Source of the DNA: JACQCF01 sp043742785
GTDB taxonomy: Bacteria; Omnitrophota; Gorgyraeia; Zapsychrales; Fredricksoniimonadaceae
Assembly: GCA_043742785.1 (NCBI GenBank)
Contig: JAYTXU010000006.1
Location: 7,709-71,708, forward strand
Length of the DNA: 64,000 nt
Direction: 5' to 3'
Within the stretch, counting starts at the first letter, position 1. Every line of letters starts with the position of its first letter. The position numbers and the translations under genes are program-made. Below, piece after piece: positions 1 to 8,299 of the stretch. The notes beneath the pieces are model-generated. The model did no database searches and was not told where the DNA came from. It saw only the letters and a program-made list of their open reading frames with translations.

Positions 1-29
1 TTGACAAATTTTTTGGTCGATGGTATATT
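1..29 (+). promoter_or_regulatory. sigma70-type promoter for the tRNA pair
   Basis: A perfect TTGACA (1-6) and TATATT (24-29) are separated by 17 bases, which puts the start of transcription near base 36, about 33 bases before tRNA-Ala. The spacing and match are as good as a bacterial housekeeping promoter gets, fitting stable RNA genes. Part of the upstream region lies outside the window. Confidence 0.8.
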
Positions 30-68
30 AACGTCTTATTTTTAGGGGGACGGTTCGTGCCCCCATTT

Positions 69-145
<77 letters not shown>

Positions 146-164
146 AGTTTATTGCAATAGCTTT

Positions 165-248
165 GCCGAGGTGGCGGAACTGGTATACGCGCTGGTCTCA
201 AAAACCAGTAGCTTCACGGCTGTAAGGGTTCGATTCCCTTCCTCGGCA
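165..248 (+). tRNA. tRNA-Leu (anticodon CAA), CCA not encoded
   Basis: The acceptor stem GCCGAGG (165-171) pairs with CCTCGGC (241-247). The anticodon stem CTGGT/ACCAG encloses the loop CTCAAAA, giving anticodon CAA (199-201). The long variable arm is that of a type II tRNA. The DNA runs from the discriminator A248 straight into T residues, so CCA must be added by the nucleotidyltransferase, a candidate for which is at 28607-30034. The six T's after the acceptor stem may also help end the transcript. Only 19 bases separate this tRNA from tRNA-Ala, so one promoter probably serves both. Confidence 0.95.
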
Positions 249-282
249 TTTTTTACTTCGTAAACCTCCTAATCCATTCCAG

Positions 283-311
283 TTGACAATGATTCCTGAG
301 GCTATTATTAT
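283..311 (+). promoter_or_regulatory. promoter of the cysteine desulfurase gene; transcript probably leaderless
   Basis: TTGACA (283-288) and TATTAT (306-311) lie 17 bases apart. Initiation 7-9 bases past the -10 box falls at 318-320, on or next to the ATG at 320. No Shine-Dalgarno sequence precedes that ATG, which agrees with a leaderless or nearly leaderless mRNA. A second -10-like hexamer, TATAAT at 309-314, would need an overlong spacer of 20 bases. Confidence 0.65.
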
Positions 312-319
312 AATCGTCT

Positions 320-1462
320 ATGAAGAGTCCTATTTATTTAGATTACGCATCAACAACGCCCACCGAACCGTTAGTATTAGAGGCGATGAGGCCGTTCTTT
401 TTTGAGAGATTCGGCAATGCTTCTAGTCCTCATAGCATTGGCCAAAAGGCCCGCAAAGCCATTGAAGATAGCCGTGCTGTTCTGGCTAATTTTATCGGGG
501 CTAAACCTTCCGAAATCATTTTTACCTCAGGAGCAACTGAATCCAATAATCAGGCTGTTTTAACAATGGCTTTAAGCTTGTTTAACAAAGGCCGTCATGT
601 GATTGTCTCGGCAATTGAGCATCATAGTGTGCTTGAGGGAGCTCATCGTTTAAGTAAGCTTGGCTTTGAAGTTAGTTTTGTCAAACCGCAAGCGGATGGG
701 ATTGTTGATTCAGAGGCTATTGCTGGTTTAATTAAAGAAGACACTATTCTTATTGCCGTTCATCATGCCAATAATGAGATTGGCACCATTCAGCCTGTAG
801 AAAAAATTGGCGCTTTAGCCCGCGCTAAAGGTATTTGTTTCTTAGTTGATGCTACCCAAACAATAGGTCATATTCCAGTCGATGTTCGTCAAATTTCTTG
901 TGATTTATTATCCCTTTCTGCACATAAGTTTTATGGCCCTCAAGGGATTGGAGTTCTGTATGTGCGCGAGGGTATTAAAACAGAGCCAAGGCTTTATGGA
1001 GGAGATCAGGAAAAGGGGCGTCGTGCTGGCACACTTAATCTTCCTGGAATTGTTGGACTAGGAAAGGCAGTTGAATTAGTCAAGATTAGTATGGAGAAGG
1101 AAGCGAAAGAACAAGCTATTATGCGTGATTATATCATTGAGTATGTACTAAAGAATATTAACGGATCGTCGTTGAACGGCCATCGCCAATCGCGTTTACC
1201 GAATAATGCTCATTTTTCTTTCGAGAATATTAATGGGGAAGAGTTGGTGACAGCTCTAGACATGGCAGGCATTGCTATCTCTCAAGGATCAGCGTGTACT
1301 TCAGGTGTTCTTGAGCCATCGCATGTGCTTAAAGCGATAGGGTTGAGCGATCAATTAGCCTTAGGAAGCCTGCGGGTTAGCTTAGGGCGTTGGACTACTA
1401 AAGAAGATGTCGATTATTTTTTAGAGCAGTTGAAATTAAAAGTAGAGAAAATTCGTAAATAA
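320..1462 (+). CDS. iscS: cysteine desulfurase (IscS/NifS type)
   Basis: A PLP enzyme that takes sulfur from cysteine as a persulfide and passes it to Fe-S cluster assembly and tRNA thiolation. The 380 residues match the family. The start DYASTTP, the PLP lysine K203 in SAHKFYGP and the persulfide cysteine C326 in GSACTSG are all visible. The short SACTSG loop followed by EPSHVLKA is of the NifS/IscS group rather than SufS. No iscU, iscR or iscA is adjacent. The gene opens a run that continues through the biotin genes to mnmA, whose product needs exactly this sulfur donor. The start codon at 320 sits at the predicted transcription start. Confidence 0.92.
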   Translation: MKSPIYLDYASTTPTEPLVLEAMRPFFFERFGNASSPHSIGQKARKAIEDSRAVLANFIGAKPSEIIFTSGATESNNQAVLTMALSLFNKGRHVIVSAIEHHSVLEGAHRLSKLGFEVSFVKPQADGIVDSEAIAGLIKEDTILIAVHHANNEIGTIQPVEKIGALARAKGICFLVDATQTIGHIPVDVRQISCDLLSLSAHKFYGPQGIGVLYVREGIKTEPRLYGGDQEKGRRAGTLNLPGIVGLGKAVELVKISMEKEAKEQAIMRDYIIEYVLKNINGSSLNGHRQSRLPNNAHFSFENINGEELVTALDMAGIAISQGSACTSGVLEPSHVLKAIGLSDQLALGSLRVSLGRWTTKEDVDYFLEQLKLKVEKIRK

Positions 1463-1467
1463 GGAAA

Positions 1468-1561
1468 TACCCTTCCAGTGACTAGGCCGTCACTGTTCGG
1501 GTATAAATTCGCACAGGCTGACTTGACGTCGCTGTGCTCCGAAAGTCAGGTGCTCATTTAT
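1468..1561 (+). promoter_or_regulatory. structured leader of birA (two hairpins, the second covering the start codon)
   Basis: The first hairpin pairs 1468-1472 with 1499-1503 and AGTGAC (1477-1482) with GTCACT (1489-1494). The second pairs ATAAAT (1503-1508) with ATTTAT (1556-1561), GCAC (1511-1514) with GTGC (1550-1553), and CTGACTT (1518-1524) with AAGTCAG (1543-1549). It therefore buries the only SD-like sequence (AGGTG, 1548-1552) and the first two bases of the birA ATG. GCACAG (1511-1516) can alternatively pair with CTGTGC (1532-1537), which excludes the long form. The palindromes are seen; regulation is inferred. A dispersed palindromic repeat is the alternative. Confidence 0.5.
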
Positions 1562-2513
1562 GCACGAAAAACTCATTCATTTTTTAAAACAAACAGATGG
1601 CTATGTTTCTGGCGAGGAAATGAGCCAGCAATTAAATATGTCGCGTGCAGCCGTCTGGAAATACATGCAGGAATTACGCGCGCAGGGATATGATATTGCA
1701 GCAGTGCCTCATTTGGGATATCAATTAGTTTCTTCTCCAGATAAGCTTCTTTCTTACGAGATTCAATTTGGTTTGAATACCAAGATCATGGGGCAGAAAA
1801 TATTTTCATTTGATTCAGTAGGTTCCACCATGGATGAAGCGTTTCGATTGGGCATGGAGGGTGAACCTGAAGGGACAGTTGTTTGTTCAGAAGCGCAAAG
1901 CAAGGGTCGCGGCCGTCTGGGTCGCGTTTGGGTTTCTCCTAAGAGTAAGGGTATTTATTGTTCCATTATTCTTAAGCCTAAACTTCCTCCCACACAGATG
2001 TCACAGGTCACCTTAATGACAGCAGTAGCTTTGGCAGAGGCGGTTCGCAATGTGACAAAGATACAGCCAAAGATTAAATGGCCTAATGATTTGTTTATTG
2101 GCCCTAGGAAATTAGCAGGAATTTTAACCGAATTGCGCGCCGAGGTGGATCAGGTCAAATTTGTCGTCGTAGGAATAGGGATCAATATTAATGCTACCCC
2201 TTCGCAGCTATTAGATACAGCTACTTCCTTGAGAATTGAATCCCAGCAATCTATGAATCGTATTGTAGTTTTTCAAGAACTTTTAAGGAGTATGGAGATT
2301 TGGTATAACAAAATCCTTAAAGGAGGCTTCGAAGAAGTCTTACAGTATGCCAGAGAGCATTCAGCAACCCTAAAGAAAAGGGTTCGCGTATCTGATTCTA
2401 ATGGGTATGTGGAAGGGCAGGCTTTTGAAATTGACTCTGATGGAGCTCTTTTGATTCGTCAGGATAGTGGCAAGATACTTAAAAAAACAGCAGGGGATGT
2501 TCTTCCTATATGA
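1560..2513 (+). CDS. birA: biotin--protein ligase with N-terminal DNA-binding domain
   Basis: Makes biotinyl-5'-AMP and attaches biotin to the carrier protein of acetyl-CoA carboxylase; members with a DNA-binding domain also repress biotin genes. Residues 1-60 form the winged helix (SGEEMSQQLNMSRAAVWKY). The ligase core has the biotinyl-AMP loop GRGRLGR (116-122) and KWPND (173-177), followed by GIGININ and a small C-terminal SH3-like domain. The 317 residues are usual for the two-domain form. Its position at the head of the biotin genes and its overlap of 4 bases with bioF suggest feedback control of this operon. The start is ATG 1560, inside the hairpin described for 1468-1561. Confidence 0.93.
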   Translation: MHEKLIHFLKQTDGYVSGEEMSQQLNMSRAAVWKYMQELRAQGYDIAAVPHLGYQLVSSPDKLLSYEIQFGLNTKIMGQKIFSFDSVGSTMDEAFRLGMEGEPEGTVVCSEAQSKGRGRLGRVWVSPKSKGIYCSIILKPKLPPTQMSQVTLMTAVALAEAVRNVTKIQPKIKWPNDLFIGPRKLAGILTELRAEVDQVKFVVVGIGININATPSQLLDTATSLRIESQQSMNRIVVFQELLRSMEIWYNKILKGGFEEVLQYAREHSATLKKRVRVSDSNGYVEGQAFEIDSDGALLIRQDSGKILKKTAGDVLPI

Positions 2514-3661
2514 ACACAGAGTTTTTGAATAATGAATTATTAGAACTTGAAACTAAGAACTTGCGTCGATCTTTGCGTACAGTGGAAGGCTCACAAGGGA
2601 GAAAGATTAGTATCGATGGTAGGTTTGTTTTAAACTTTTGTTCTAATAATTATCTTGGGTTAGCCGATGATATACGTATTAAACAAGCAGCAAAGAATGC
2701 GTTGGATCAATATGGTTTTGGTTCGGGAGCTTCCCGTCTTGTTTGCGGTAACAACAGTGAGCATATCAAGCTTGAAGAAAAAATAGCTCGTTTGAAGAAA
2801 ACAGAGAGTGCTCTTGTTTTTTCCAGCGGATATATGGCTAATACGGGCATTATACCCGCCCTTTATGATAGAGAAGATGTAATTCTTTCTGATAGGCTTA
2901 ATCATGCTTCCATCCTCGACGGCATTTTGTTAAGCCGTGCCCAATTGAAGCGCTACGTGCATAACGATATGCAGGCACTGGAAGCAGAACTTAAAGAGGC
3001 AGGCGGTTTTAAGAAACGTTTGATTGTGACAGATACCATCTTTAGCATGGATGGAGATAGGGCCCATTTAAAAGAGATTGTTAGATTAGCCAAGCAATAT
3101 GACGCTTGGGTGATGGTGGATGAAGCTCATGGCTTTGGTGTTTTAGGGCAAGATGGTGCGGGCCTTGCAGCAGAAGAAGGATTGGCAGATAAAATCGATA
3201 TTCAAATGGGAACGCTCTCTAAAGCAGCGGGATGTTTTGGCGCCTATGTAGCTGGTTCTAAGGCATTGTGTGATTATCTTATTAATCACAGCCGTAGTTT
3301 TATTTATACGACAGCGATGCCTCCGGCGTGTGCCGCTGCAGCGACGGTTGCTATCGATATCATCGAAGCAGAACCTGAACGAAGAAAGCAAGTCTTGAGC
3401 CATGCCCAGTATCTTCGCCAAGGACTGCAAGCACTAGGATTCGATACAATGGGTTCAACGACACCGATTATTCCAATTTTATTAAAAAATTCTGCCAAGG
3501 CGCTTGAGGTTTCCCGTTGTTTATTAGAGAAAGGTATTTTTGTTCAGGCTATTCGTCCTCCCACAGTACCTCTTCACACAGCACGATTGCGCGTGACCGT
3601 GATGGCGACACACACCAAAGAAGATTTGGATTTATTTTTAAGAGAAATGAAAGGTTTATAG
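2510..3661 (+). CDS. bioF: 8-amino-7-oxononanoate synthase
   Basis: Condenses pimeloyl-ACP (or -CoA) with alanine to 8-amino-7-oxononanoate, the first step of biotin ring assembly, using PLP. The 383 residues show the alpha-oxoamine synthase pattern: SNNYLGLADD near residue 45, DEAHGFGVLG around 205-214 and the PLP lysine K238 in LSKAAGCFGAY. Related enzymes (KBL, ALAS, SPT) share these motifs, but the surrounding bio genes decide the assignment. The ATG overlaps the birA stop in ATGA, so translation is probably coupled. Confidence 0.92.
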   Translation: MNTEFLNNELLELETKNLRRSLRTVEGSQGRKISIDGRFVLNFCSNNYLGLADDIRIKQAAKNALDQYGFGSGASRLVCGNNSEHIKLEEKIARLKKTESALVFSSGYMANTGIIPALYDREDVILSDRLNHASILDGILLSRAQLKRYVHNDMQALEAELKEAGGFKKRLIVTDTIFSMDGDRAHLKEIVRLAKQYDAWVMVDEAHGFGVLGQDGAGLAAEEGLADKIDIQMGTLSKAAGCFGAYVAGSKALCDYLINHSRSFIYTTAMPPACAAAATVAIDIIEAEPERRKQVLSHAQYLRQGLQALGFDTMGSTTPIIPILLKNSAKALEVSRCLLEKGIFVQAIRPPTVPLHTARLRVTVMATHTKEDLDLFLREMKGL

Positions 3662-3663
3662 AA

Positions 3664-4470
3664 ATGCCCACAGCCTACGTTTCCGCTCAAATGGGACATC
3701 AATTATATTATGAAATATCCGGACAGGGAGAGCCCCTGGTTTTTATTCATGGGTTTGGCGGATCTTCTCTATGGTGGGAGAATCAAAAGAAATTTTTTGA
3801 AAAAAGATATCAGGTGATCACTATCGATCTGCCTGGACACGGGCAAAGTTCCTGGAAAGACGTCAGTCTTCTTGAAATAGCCGCAGGCATTAAACATCTT
3901 TTAAAAAGTTTAGATTTACATCGAATTAATATTATTGCCAATTCTTTTGGAGGGCTTGTGGCCCTAGATCTTTATCGATTAATGAGCGAAGATATTAATC
4001 GCATCAGTTTTGTCGGATCTATTCCTAAATTTGCTAGGAGTGAACTTTATCCGGCGGGGCTTGATATTGATAGAATTCGCAAGCTCAGCCAGCAATTCGA
4101 CGGAGATTACGCGTCGATTTTGGAAATATTTTTTCGATCCCTCTTTACGATGAAGGAAAGAGAGTCGGATGTATTTAAGAAGGTTAAAGAAATACGCCAG
4201 AGAGAAATTTTACCAAAAAGAGAAGCGTTGAAGGCGTTTTTGGATATTTTAGAAAAAACTGATTTGCGGGATAGATTAATATCCATAGATTGCCCGGTGC
4301 AGTTTATTACAGGTGCGGAAGATTATCTTTGCCCTCGTGAAGTCATGGAATGGGTACAGGAGCATATGTCTAACGCTAGACTTGATTTTATTGATGGCTG
4401 CGGCCACCTGCCATTTTTAACCAGAACAGAAGAATACAATGATCTCCTCCAAAATTTCCTTATCAACTGA
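3664..4470 (+). CDS. bioH: alpha/beta hydrolase, probable pimeloyl-ACP methyl ester esterase (BioH role)
   Basis: In biotin synthesis BioH removes the methyl group that BioC put on, ending pimeloyl-ACP elongation. This 268-residue protein is an alpha/beta hydrolase: oxyanion motif FIHGFGG, nucleophile elbow ANSFGG, an acidic residue in TGAEDYLCP and the catalytic histidine in GCGHLPF near the C-terminus. The elbow has Ala where G-x-S-x-G is usual. The start is ATG 3664, two bases after bioF and preceded by GAAAGG; the frame is open further upstream only within bioF. The BioH role rests on its place between bioF and bioC, as alpha/beta hydrolases are hard to assign by sequence. Confidence 0.8.
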   Translation: MPTAYVSAQMGHQLYYEISGQGEPLVFIHGFGGSSLWWENQKKFFEKRYQVITIDLPGHGQSSWKDVSLLEIAAGIKHLLKSLDLHRINIIANSFGGLVALDLYRLMSEDINRISFVGSIPKFARSELYPAGLDIDRIRKLSQQFDGDYASILEIFFRSLFTMKERESDVFKKVKEIRQREILPKREALKAFLDILEKTDLRDRLISIDCPVQFITGAEDYLCPREVMEWVQEHMSNARLDFIDGCGHLPFLTRTEEYNDLLQNFLIN

Positions 4471-5224
4471 TCGAGTTCGCCTCAATTTTTCAAAGGCAGC
4501 GGATCATTACGATATTTTAACTAGGCTGCAGCGAAATATTGCAGATGAATTATTGCAAAAGATAGAAGGACTGCAGCCTAAGCAGATTTTAGATATTGGT
4601 TGCGGTACAGGATATCTAACAGGGAAGATCAAAGATTGTTTTATTCAAGAGGATGTCTGGGGCGTTGATTTTTCAGAGGGAATGATTGCTAAGGCAGAGC
4701 AGAAATTTCCTGGTATCCATTGGGCGCTTGAAGATGCGCAAGGCCTGTCTTTTAGAAATGAACAATTTGATTTGGTTGTTTCTAATCTAGCGTATCAATG
4801 GGTGGATGATATGCCGAAAGCCTTGAGCGAAGCCTGTCGGGTTTTATCAAGGGAGGGCGTTTTTACAGCAAGCCTGTTTGGTTTTAATACCTGTAAGGAA
4901 TTATTTATTTCTTTAAAAGAAACAGGGGCCAGCAAAGAAGATCTTAAACGTTTGCCAACTGCAGAGATCATTGCGCATTCGCTAGAACATGCAGGATTCC
5001 AAACAGCAGATGTAGAGTGTCAACGAGGAAGCATTGGTTTTAAGAATCTTTCGGAGCTTTTGGAATGGATTAAAGCTATTGGGGCTAATGGATTTTCTAA
5101 GGGACAATTCTTAGGGCCTAAGGCTTTAGAAAAGGCTAATCAATATGCACTCAAGAATTACCCTCATCCAGAAGGCGTAGCAATTACTTTTGAAGTGATC
5201 TTTATTTATGGCAAAAAAAAATAG
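4439..5224 (+). CDS. bioC: malonyl-[ACP] O-methyltransferase
   Basis: Methylates the free carboxyl of malonyl-ACP so that the fatty-acid machinery can extend it to pimeloyl-ACP methyl ester. The 261 residues are a class I SAM methyltransferase: the BioC-like opening DRVRLNFSKAADHYD, SAM motif ILDIGCGTGYLT (about residues 50-61), acidic VDFSEGM and LVVSNLAYQWVDD. The ATG lies 32 bases inside bioH in another frame, a deep overlap suggesting coupled translation. The neighbours bioH and bioD support BioC over a generic methyltransferase. Confidence 0.9.
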   Translation: MISSKISLSTDRVRLNFSKAADHYDILTRLQRNIADELLQKIEGLQPKQILDIGCGTGYLTGKIKDCFIQEDVWGVDFSEGMIAKAEQKFPGIHWALEDAQGLSFRNEQFDLVVSNLAYQWVDDMPKALSEACRVLSREGVFTASLFGFNTCKELFISLKETGASKEDLKRLPTAEIIAHSLEHAGFQTADVECQRGSIGFKNLSELLEWIKAIGANGFSKGQFLGPKALEKANQYALKNYPHPEGVAITFEVIFIYGKKK

Positions 5225-5876
5225 ACCAATCTTTATTACAGCTACAGATACGAGCGTCGGTAAAACTATTACTACCGCTGTTCTTGGACTTTTGTTACAA
5301 AACAAAGGGATTAAAGTCGGAGTAATGAAACCTGTGCAGTGTGGGGGTAGCGATGCGCAATTTTTGAAGAAAATCTTAAGTCTCAAAGATGACATATCCT
5401 TGATCAATCCTTTTTTTGCGCTGGAAGCTTTATCACCGCATTTAGCCCTAAAGAGAGCGAAGATAAAATTTGATTTAAAGAAGATTAAAGAAGCCTTAGA
5501 GCATTTACAGAAGAAATATGATCAGGTTTTGATTGAAGGCGCTGGCGGATTGATGGTGCCTTTGGAGGGGGGATATTACAATGCGGACTTGATCAGAGAC
5601 CTCAAAGCTGAGGTGATTATTGTTTCTCGTCTGGGATTAGGAACGATCAATCACACCTTGCTTACTATTAATCAAGCGAGGGCCTATGGTTTAAAGATTA
5701 AAGGAATTATTTTTAGTGAGACTACAGATCGAGTTAAATCTTTAGCAGAGAGAACAAATCCTAAAGAAATTGAAAAGTTATCGGAGATCAAGGTTCTTGG
5801 AATTGTTCCCTATTTAAAACTACTAACGAAAGATAATATTTTACGGCGATGCAAAATAAACGATCTAAACTTCTAA
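5208..5876 (+). CDS. bioD: dethiobiotin synthetase
   Basis: ATP-dependent closure of the ureido ring of dethiobiotin from 7,8-diaminononanoate and CO2. The 222-residue protein begins with the modified P-loop ITATDTSVGKT (about residues 10-20) and has KPVQCGG and IEGAGGLMVPL, all characteristic of BioD. It overlaps bioC by 17 bases and bioA by 28. In the pathway it acts after BioA, although the gene precedes bioA. Confidence 0.92.
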   Translation: MAKKNRPIFITATDTSVGKTITTAVLGLLLQNKGIKVGVMKPVQCGGSDAQFLKKILSLKDDISLINPFFALEALSPHLALKRAKIKFDLKKIKEALEHLQKKYDQVLIEGAGGLMVPLEGGYYNADLIRDLKAEVIIVSRLGLGTINHTLLTINQARAYGLKIKGIIFSETTDRVKSLAERTNPKEIEKLSEIKVLGIVPYLKLLTKDNILRRCKINDLNF

Positions 5877-7192
5877 AACAGCAGGATAAAAAATACCTTT
5901 GGCATCCTTTTACCCAGATGAAGGATTGGCAGGTCGATAAAGACCAGCCTGTAGTGATTGATAAAGCCAGTGGCGTATATATCATTGATACCGACGGCAA
6001 TGTTTATATCGATGGAGTGTCTTCCTTGTGGGTGAATGTTCACGGGCATAGACATCCTTCCATTGACGCAGCCATTAAGAAACAAATTGATCGTTTAAGC
6101 CATTCAACCTTGCTGGGCTTAGCGAATACTCCATCCGTAGAATTATCCAAGAAACTTATTGATATCGCCCCTAAAGGTTTAAAGAGGGTCTTTTTCTCCG
6201 ATAACGGATCGACCGCTGTTGAAATTGCTCTAAAGATGGCCTATCAATACTGGCAGAACACGGGGCATAAAAATAAATGCACTCTGGTTCACCTGTCCAA
6301 TTCTTATCATGGAGATACATTAGGTTCTGTGAGCGTTGGAGGGATTGAGCTTTTTCATAAAGTGTATCGGGATTTGATTTTTAAAACAGTCGCTCTTGAA
6401 CGTTATGGTTTTGATGCAACCTTGGATTTTGAAAGATTGTTAAAGAAAAAGTCTTCTGCGATTGCAGCTTTAGTTGTTGAGCCTTTGGTACAAGGGGCAG
6501 CTGGGATGATCACTTGGCCTCAAGGTGTTTTAAGGGAATTCAGACGGATATGTACCAAATATAATGTGTTGTTAATTGTTGATGAAGTAGCTACAGGTTT
6601 TGGACGTACGGGAAAAATGTTTGCCTGTCAGCATGAGAGAGTAAGTCCTGATTTTTTATGTTTGGCTAAAGGAATAACGGGTGGATATTTGCCCCTGGCG
6701 GCAACTTTGGCCACAAAGAAGATTTACGATGGATTTCTTTTTGATTATAAGGACCAAAAGACATTTTTTCATGGTCATACGTATACCGGAAATCCGCTAG
6801 CCTGTGCGGCGGCGTTAGCTAATTTGGAAGTATTTCAGAAAGAACGTACTTTAGAGAAATTGGCTGGAAAAATAAAATACCTGGCGGGTCAATTGAAGAT
6901 GTTTTATAATCTGCCCTCTGTTAGGGATATCCGCCAATGCGGTTTTATGGTGGGTATAGAGTTAGCAGGTCGTCTAGAGGATCGATTAGGCGCCAAGGTT
7001 TGTCAGGATATTCGTAAGTATGGAGTGATCTTAAGACCATTGGGCAATGTGATTGTTGTTTTGCCTCCGCTTTCGATTTCTAAGGATGAGTTATCCTATG
7101 TGCTAGCTGCTTTGTATCGATCGATTTCCACCAAAGGCGGATCCGTTTTTGGAGAAAAAAATGTGATGAAAGAAAAAAATGATAGCCAATAA
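5849..7192 (+). CDS. bioA: adenosylmethionine--8-amino-7-oxononanoate aminotransferase
   Basis: PLP aminotransferase that makes 7,8-diaminononanoate, in the classical enzyme with SAM as amino donor. The 447 residues include WHPFTQMKDW (18-27), typical of BioA, the PLP lysine K274 in LAKGITGGYLPL, and LIVDEVATGFGRTG. The C-terminal tail past YRSIS is poorly ordered in composition and overlaps the start of mnmA. The ATG lies 28 bases inside bioD. No bioB or bioW lies in the window, so the last sulfur-insertion step must be encoded elsewhere or be missing. Confidence 0.92.
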   Translation: MQNKRSKLLKQQDKKYLWHPFTQMKDWQVDKDQPVVIDKASGVYIIDTDGNVYIDGVSSLWVNVHGHRHPSIDAAIKKQIDRLSHSTLLGLANTPSVELSKKLIDIAPKGLKRVFFSDNGSTAVEIALKMAYQYWQNTGHKNKCTLVHLSNSYHGDTLGSVSVGGIELFHKVYRDLIFKTVALERYGFDATLDFERLLKKKSSAIAALVVEPLVQGAAGMITWPQGVLREFRRICTKYNVLLIVDEVATGFGRTGKMFACQHERVSPDFLCLAKGITGGYLPLAATLATKKIYDGFLFDYKDQKTFFHGHTYTGNPLACAAALANLEVFQKERTLEKLAGKIKYLAGQLKMFYNLPSVRDIRQCGFMVGIELAGRLEDRLGAKVCQDIRKYGVILRPLGNVIVVLPPLSISKDELSYVLAALYRSISTKGGSVFGEKNVMKEKNDSQ

Positions 7193-8285
7193 TACAAAAG
7201 CTAATAAAGATACAATCGTTTTCGTCGCTATGAGCGGCGGGGTCGATTCTTCGGTTGTGGCAGGCATGGTTAAGGATGCTGGCTACAATACCGTTGGGGT
7301 GACCATGTGTTTTAATATTACCCATCCTAATAATACAAAGCCTTCTTGTTGCGGTGTGGAGGGTATTGGCGACGCTAAGCGTGCAGCAGAAATCTTAGGC
7401 ATTCCGCACTATGTTTTTAATTTTGCCGGAGACATTAACGATTTTATTATCGAAGATTTTACGCGTGAATATTTAAGCGGACGAACACCGAATCCTTGCG
7501 TGCGCTGTAATCAACATTTAAAGTTTGGAACACTTTACGATAAGGTTAAGACCCTTGGTGCGGACTATATCGCTACCGGTCACTACGGTAAGATTGATTT
7601 TAATCAAGGGGATAAAAATTTTGAACTTAAAAAAGCAGTGGATGAAAGAAAAGATCAGTCGTACTTTCTTTATAGTATGAAAAAAGAAACATTACCTTCA
7701 GTGCTTTTTCCCTTAGGAGGGTTGACTAAGGTGGAAGTTCGCGAGCTAGCGCGTAAATATAATCTTAATACGGCAGATAAAGCGGAAAGTCAGGATATTT
7801 GTTTTGTTCCAGCCGAAGGGTATAAGAAGTTTCTTGAAGATCGTGTGGGGAAGGAAACAATGATCACAGGAGATTTTATTGATGAAGAAGGAAAGGTTGT
7901 TGGACAACATAAAGGAATTGCTTATTATACGATTGGTCAGAGAGATAAATTAGGGATTGCCTTAGGACATCCTGTTTATGTTTATCGTATTGATCCTAAG
8001 AATAATACCGTTCATGTGGGGAATTTAGAAAGACTTTTTTCCAAGGGACTAATTGCTTCTCAAACAAATTGGGTTAGCATGGAAATTCCTAAAGAAACCA
8101 TAGAAGTCATGGCTAGAATTCGATATAATTCTCCTGAAGTAAAGGCTTATTTGACAGCACTTGATCAACATAAAGTGCGTATTGAATTTGAAGAGCCTCA
8201 GAAATCTGTAACGCCAGGACAATCCGTTGTTCTCTACAAGGATGATATTGTTTTAGGCGGGGCCATTATTGATGAACCTATTTGA
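7179..8285 (+). CDS. mnmA: tRNA-uridine 2-sulfurtransferase
   Basis: Thiolates U34 of tRNA-Glu, -Gln and -Lys using persulfide sulfur that originates from a cysteine desulfurase. The 368 residues contain the PP-loop SGGVDSS (about 19-25), the catalytic pair C107 (NPCVRCN) and C208 (SQDICFVP), and the family signature GHYGK. MnmA paired with a dedicated desulfurase is known from Bacillus (YrvO-MnmA). Here the desulfurase at 320-1462 and mnmA bracket the biotin genes. It overlaps bioA by 14 bases. Confidence 0.93.
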   Translation: MIANNTKANKDTIVFVAMSGGVDSSVVAGMVKDAGYNTVGVTMCFNITHPNNTKPSCCGVEGIGDAKRAAEILGIPHYVFNFAGDINDFIIEDFTREYLSGRTPNPCVRCNQHLKFGTLYDKVKTLGADYIATGHYGKIDFNQGDKNFELKKAVDERKDQSYFLYSMKKETLPSVLFPLGGLTKVEVRELARKYNLNTADKAESQDICFVPAEGYKKFLEDRVGKETMITGDFIDEEGKVVGQHKGIAYYTIGQRDKLGIALGHPVYVYRIDPKNNTVHVGNLERLFSKGLIASQTNWVSMEIPKETIEVMARIRYNSPEVKAYLTALDQHKVRIEFEEPQKSVTPGQSVVLYKDDIVLGGAIIDEPI

Positions 8286-8299
8286 GGGGAGAGAATTTT

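Noticed and set aside
1478..1693. 71-residue frame across the birA leader
   Set aside because: Overlaps birA in another frame, no ribosome binding site, and the leader is better explained by hairpins.
3517..3663. N-terminal extension of the BioH-like protein into bioF
   Set aside because: The added 49 residues are the shadow frame of bioF; ATG 3664 has an SD and gives the normal hydrolase start.
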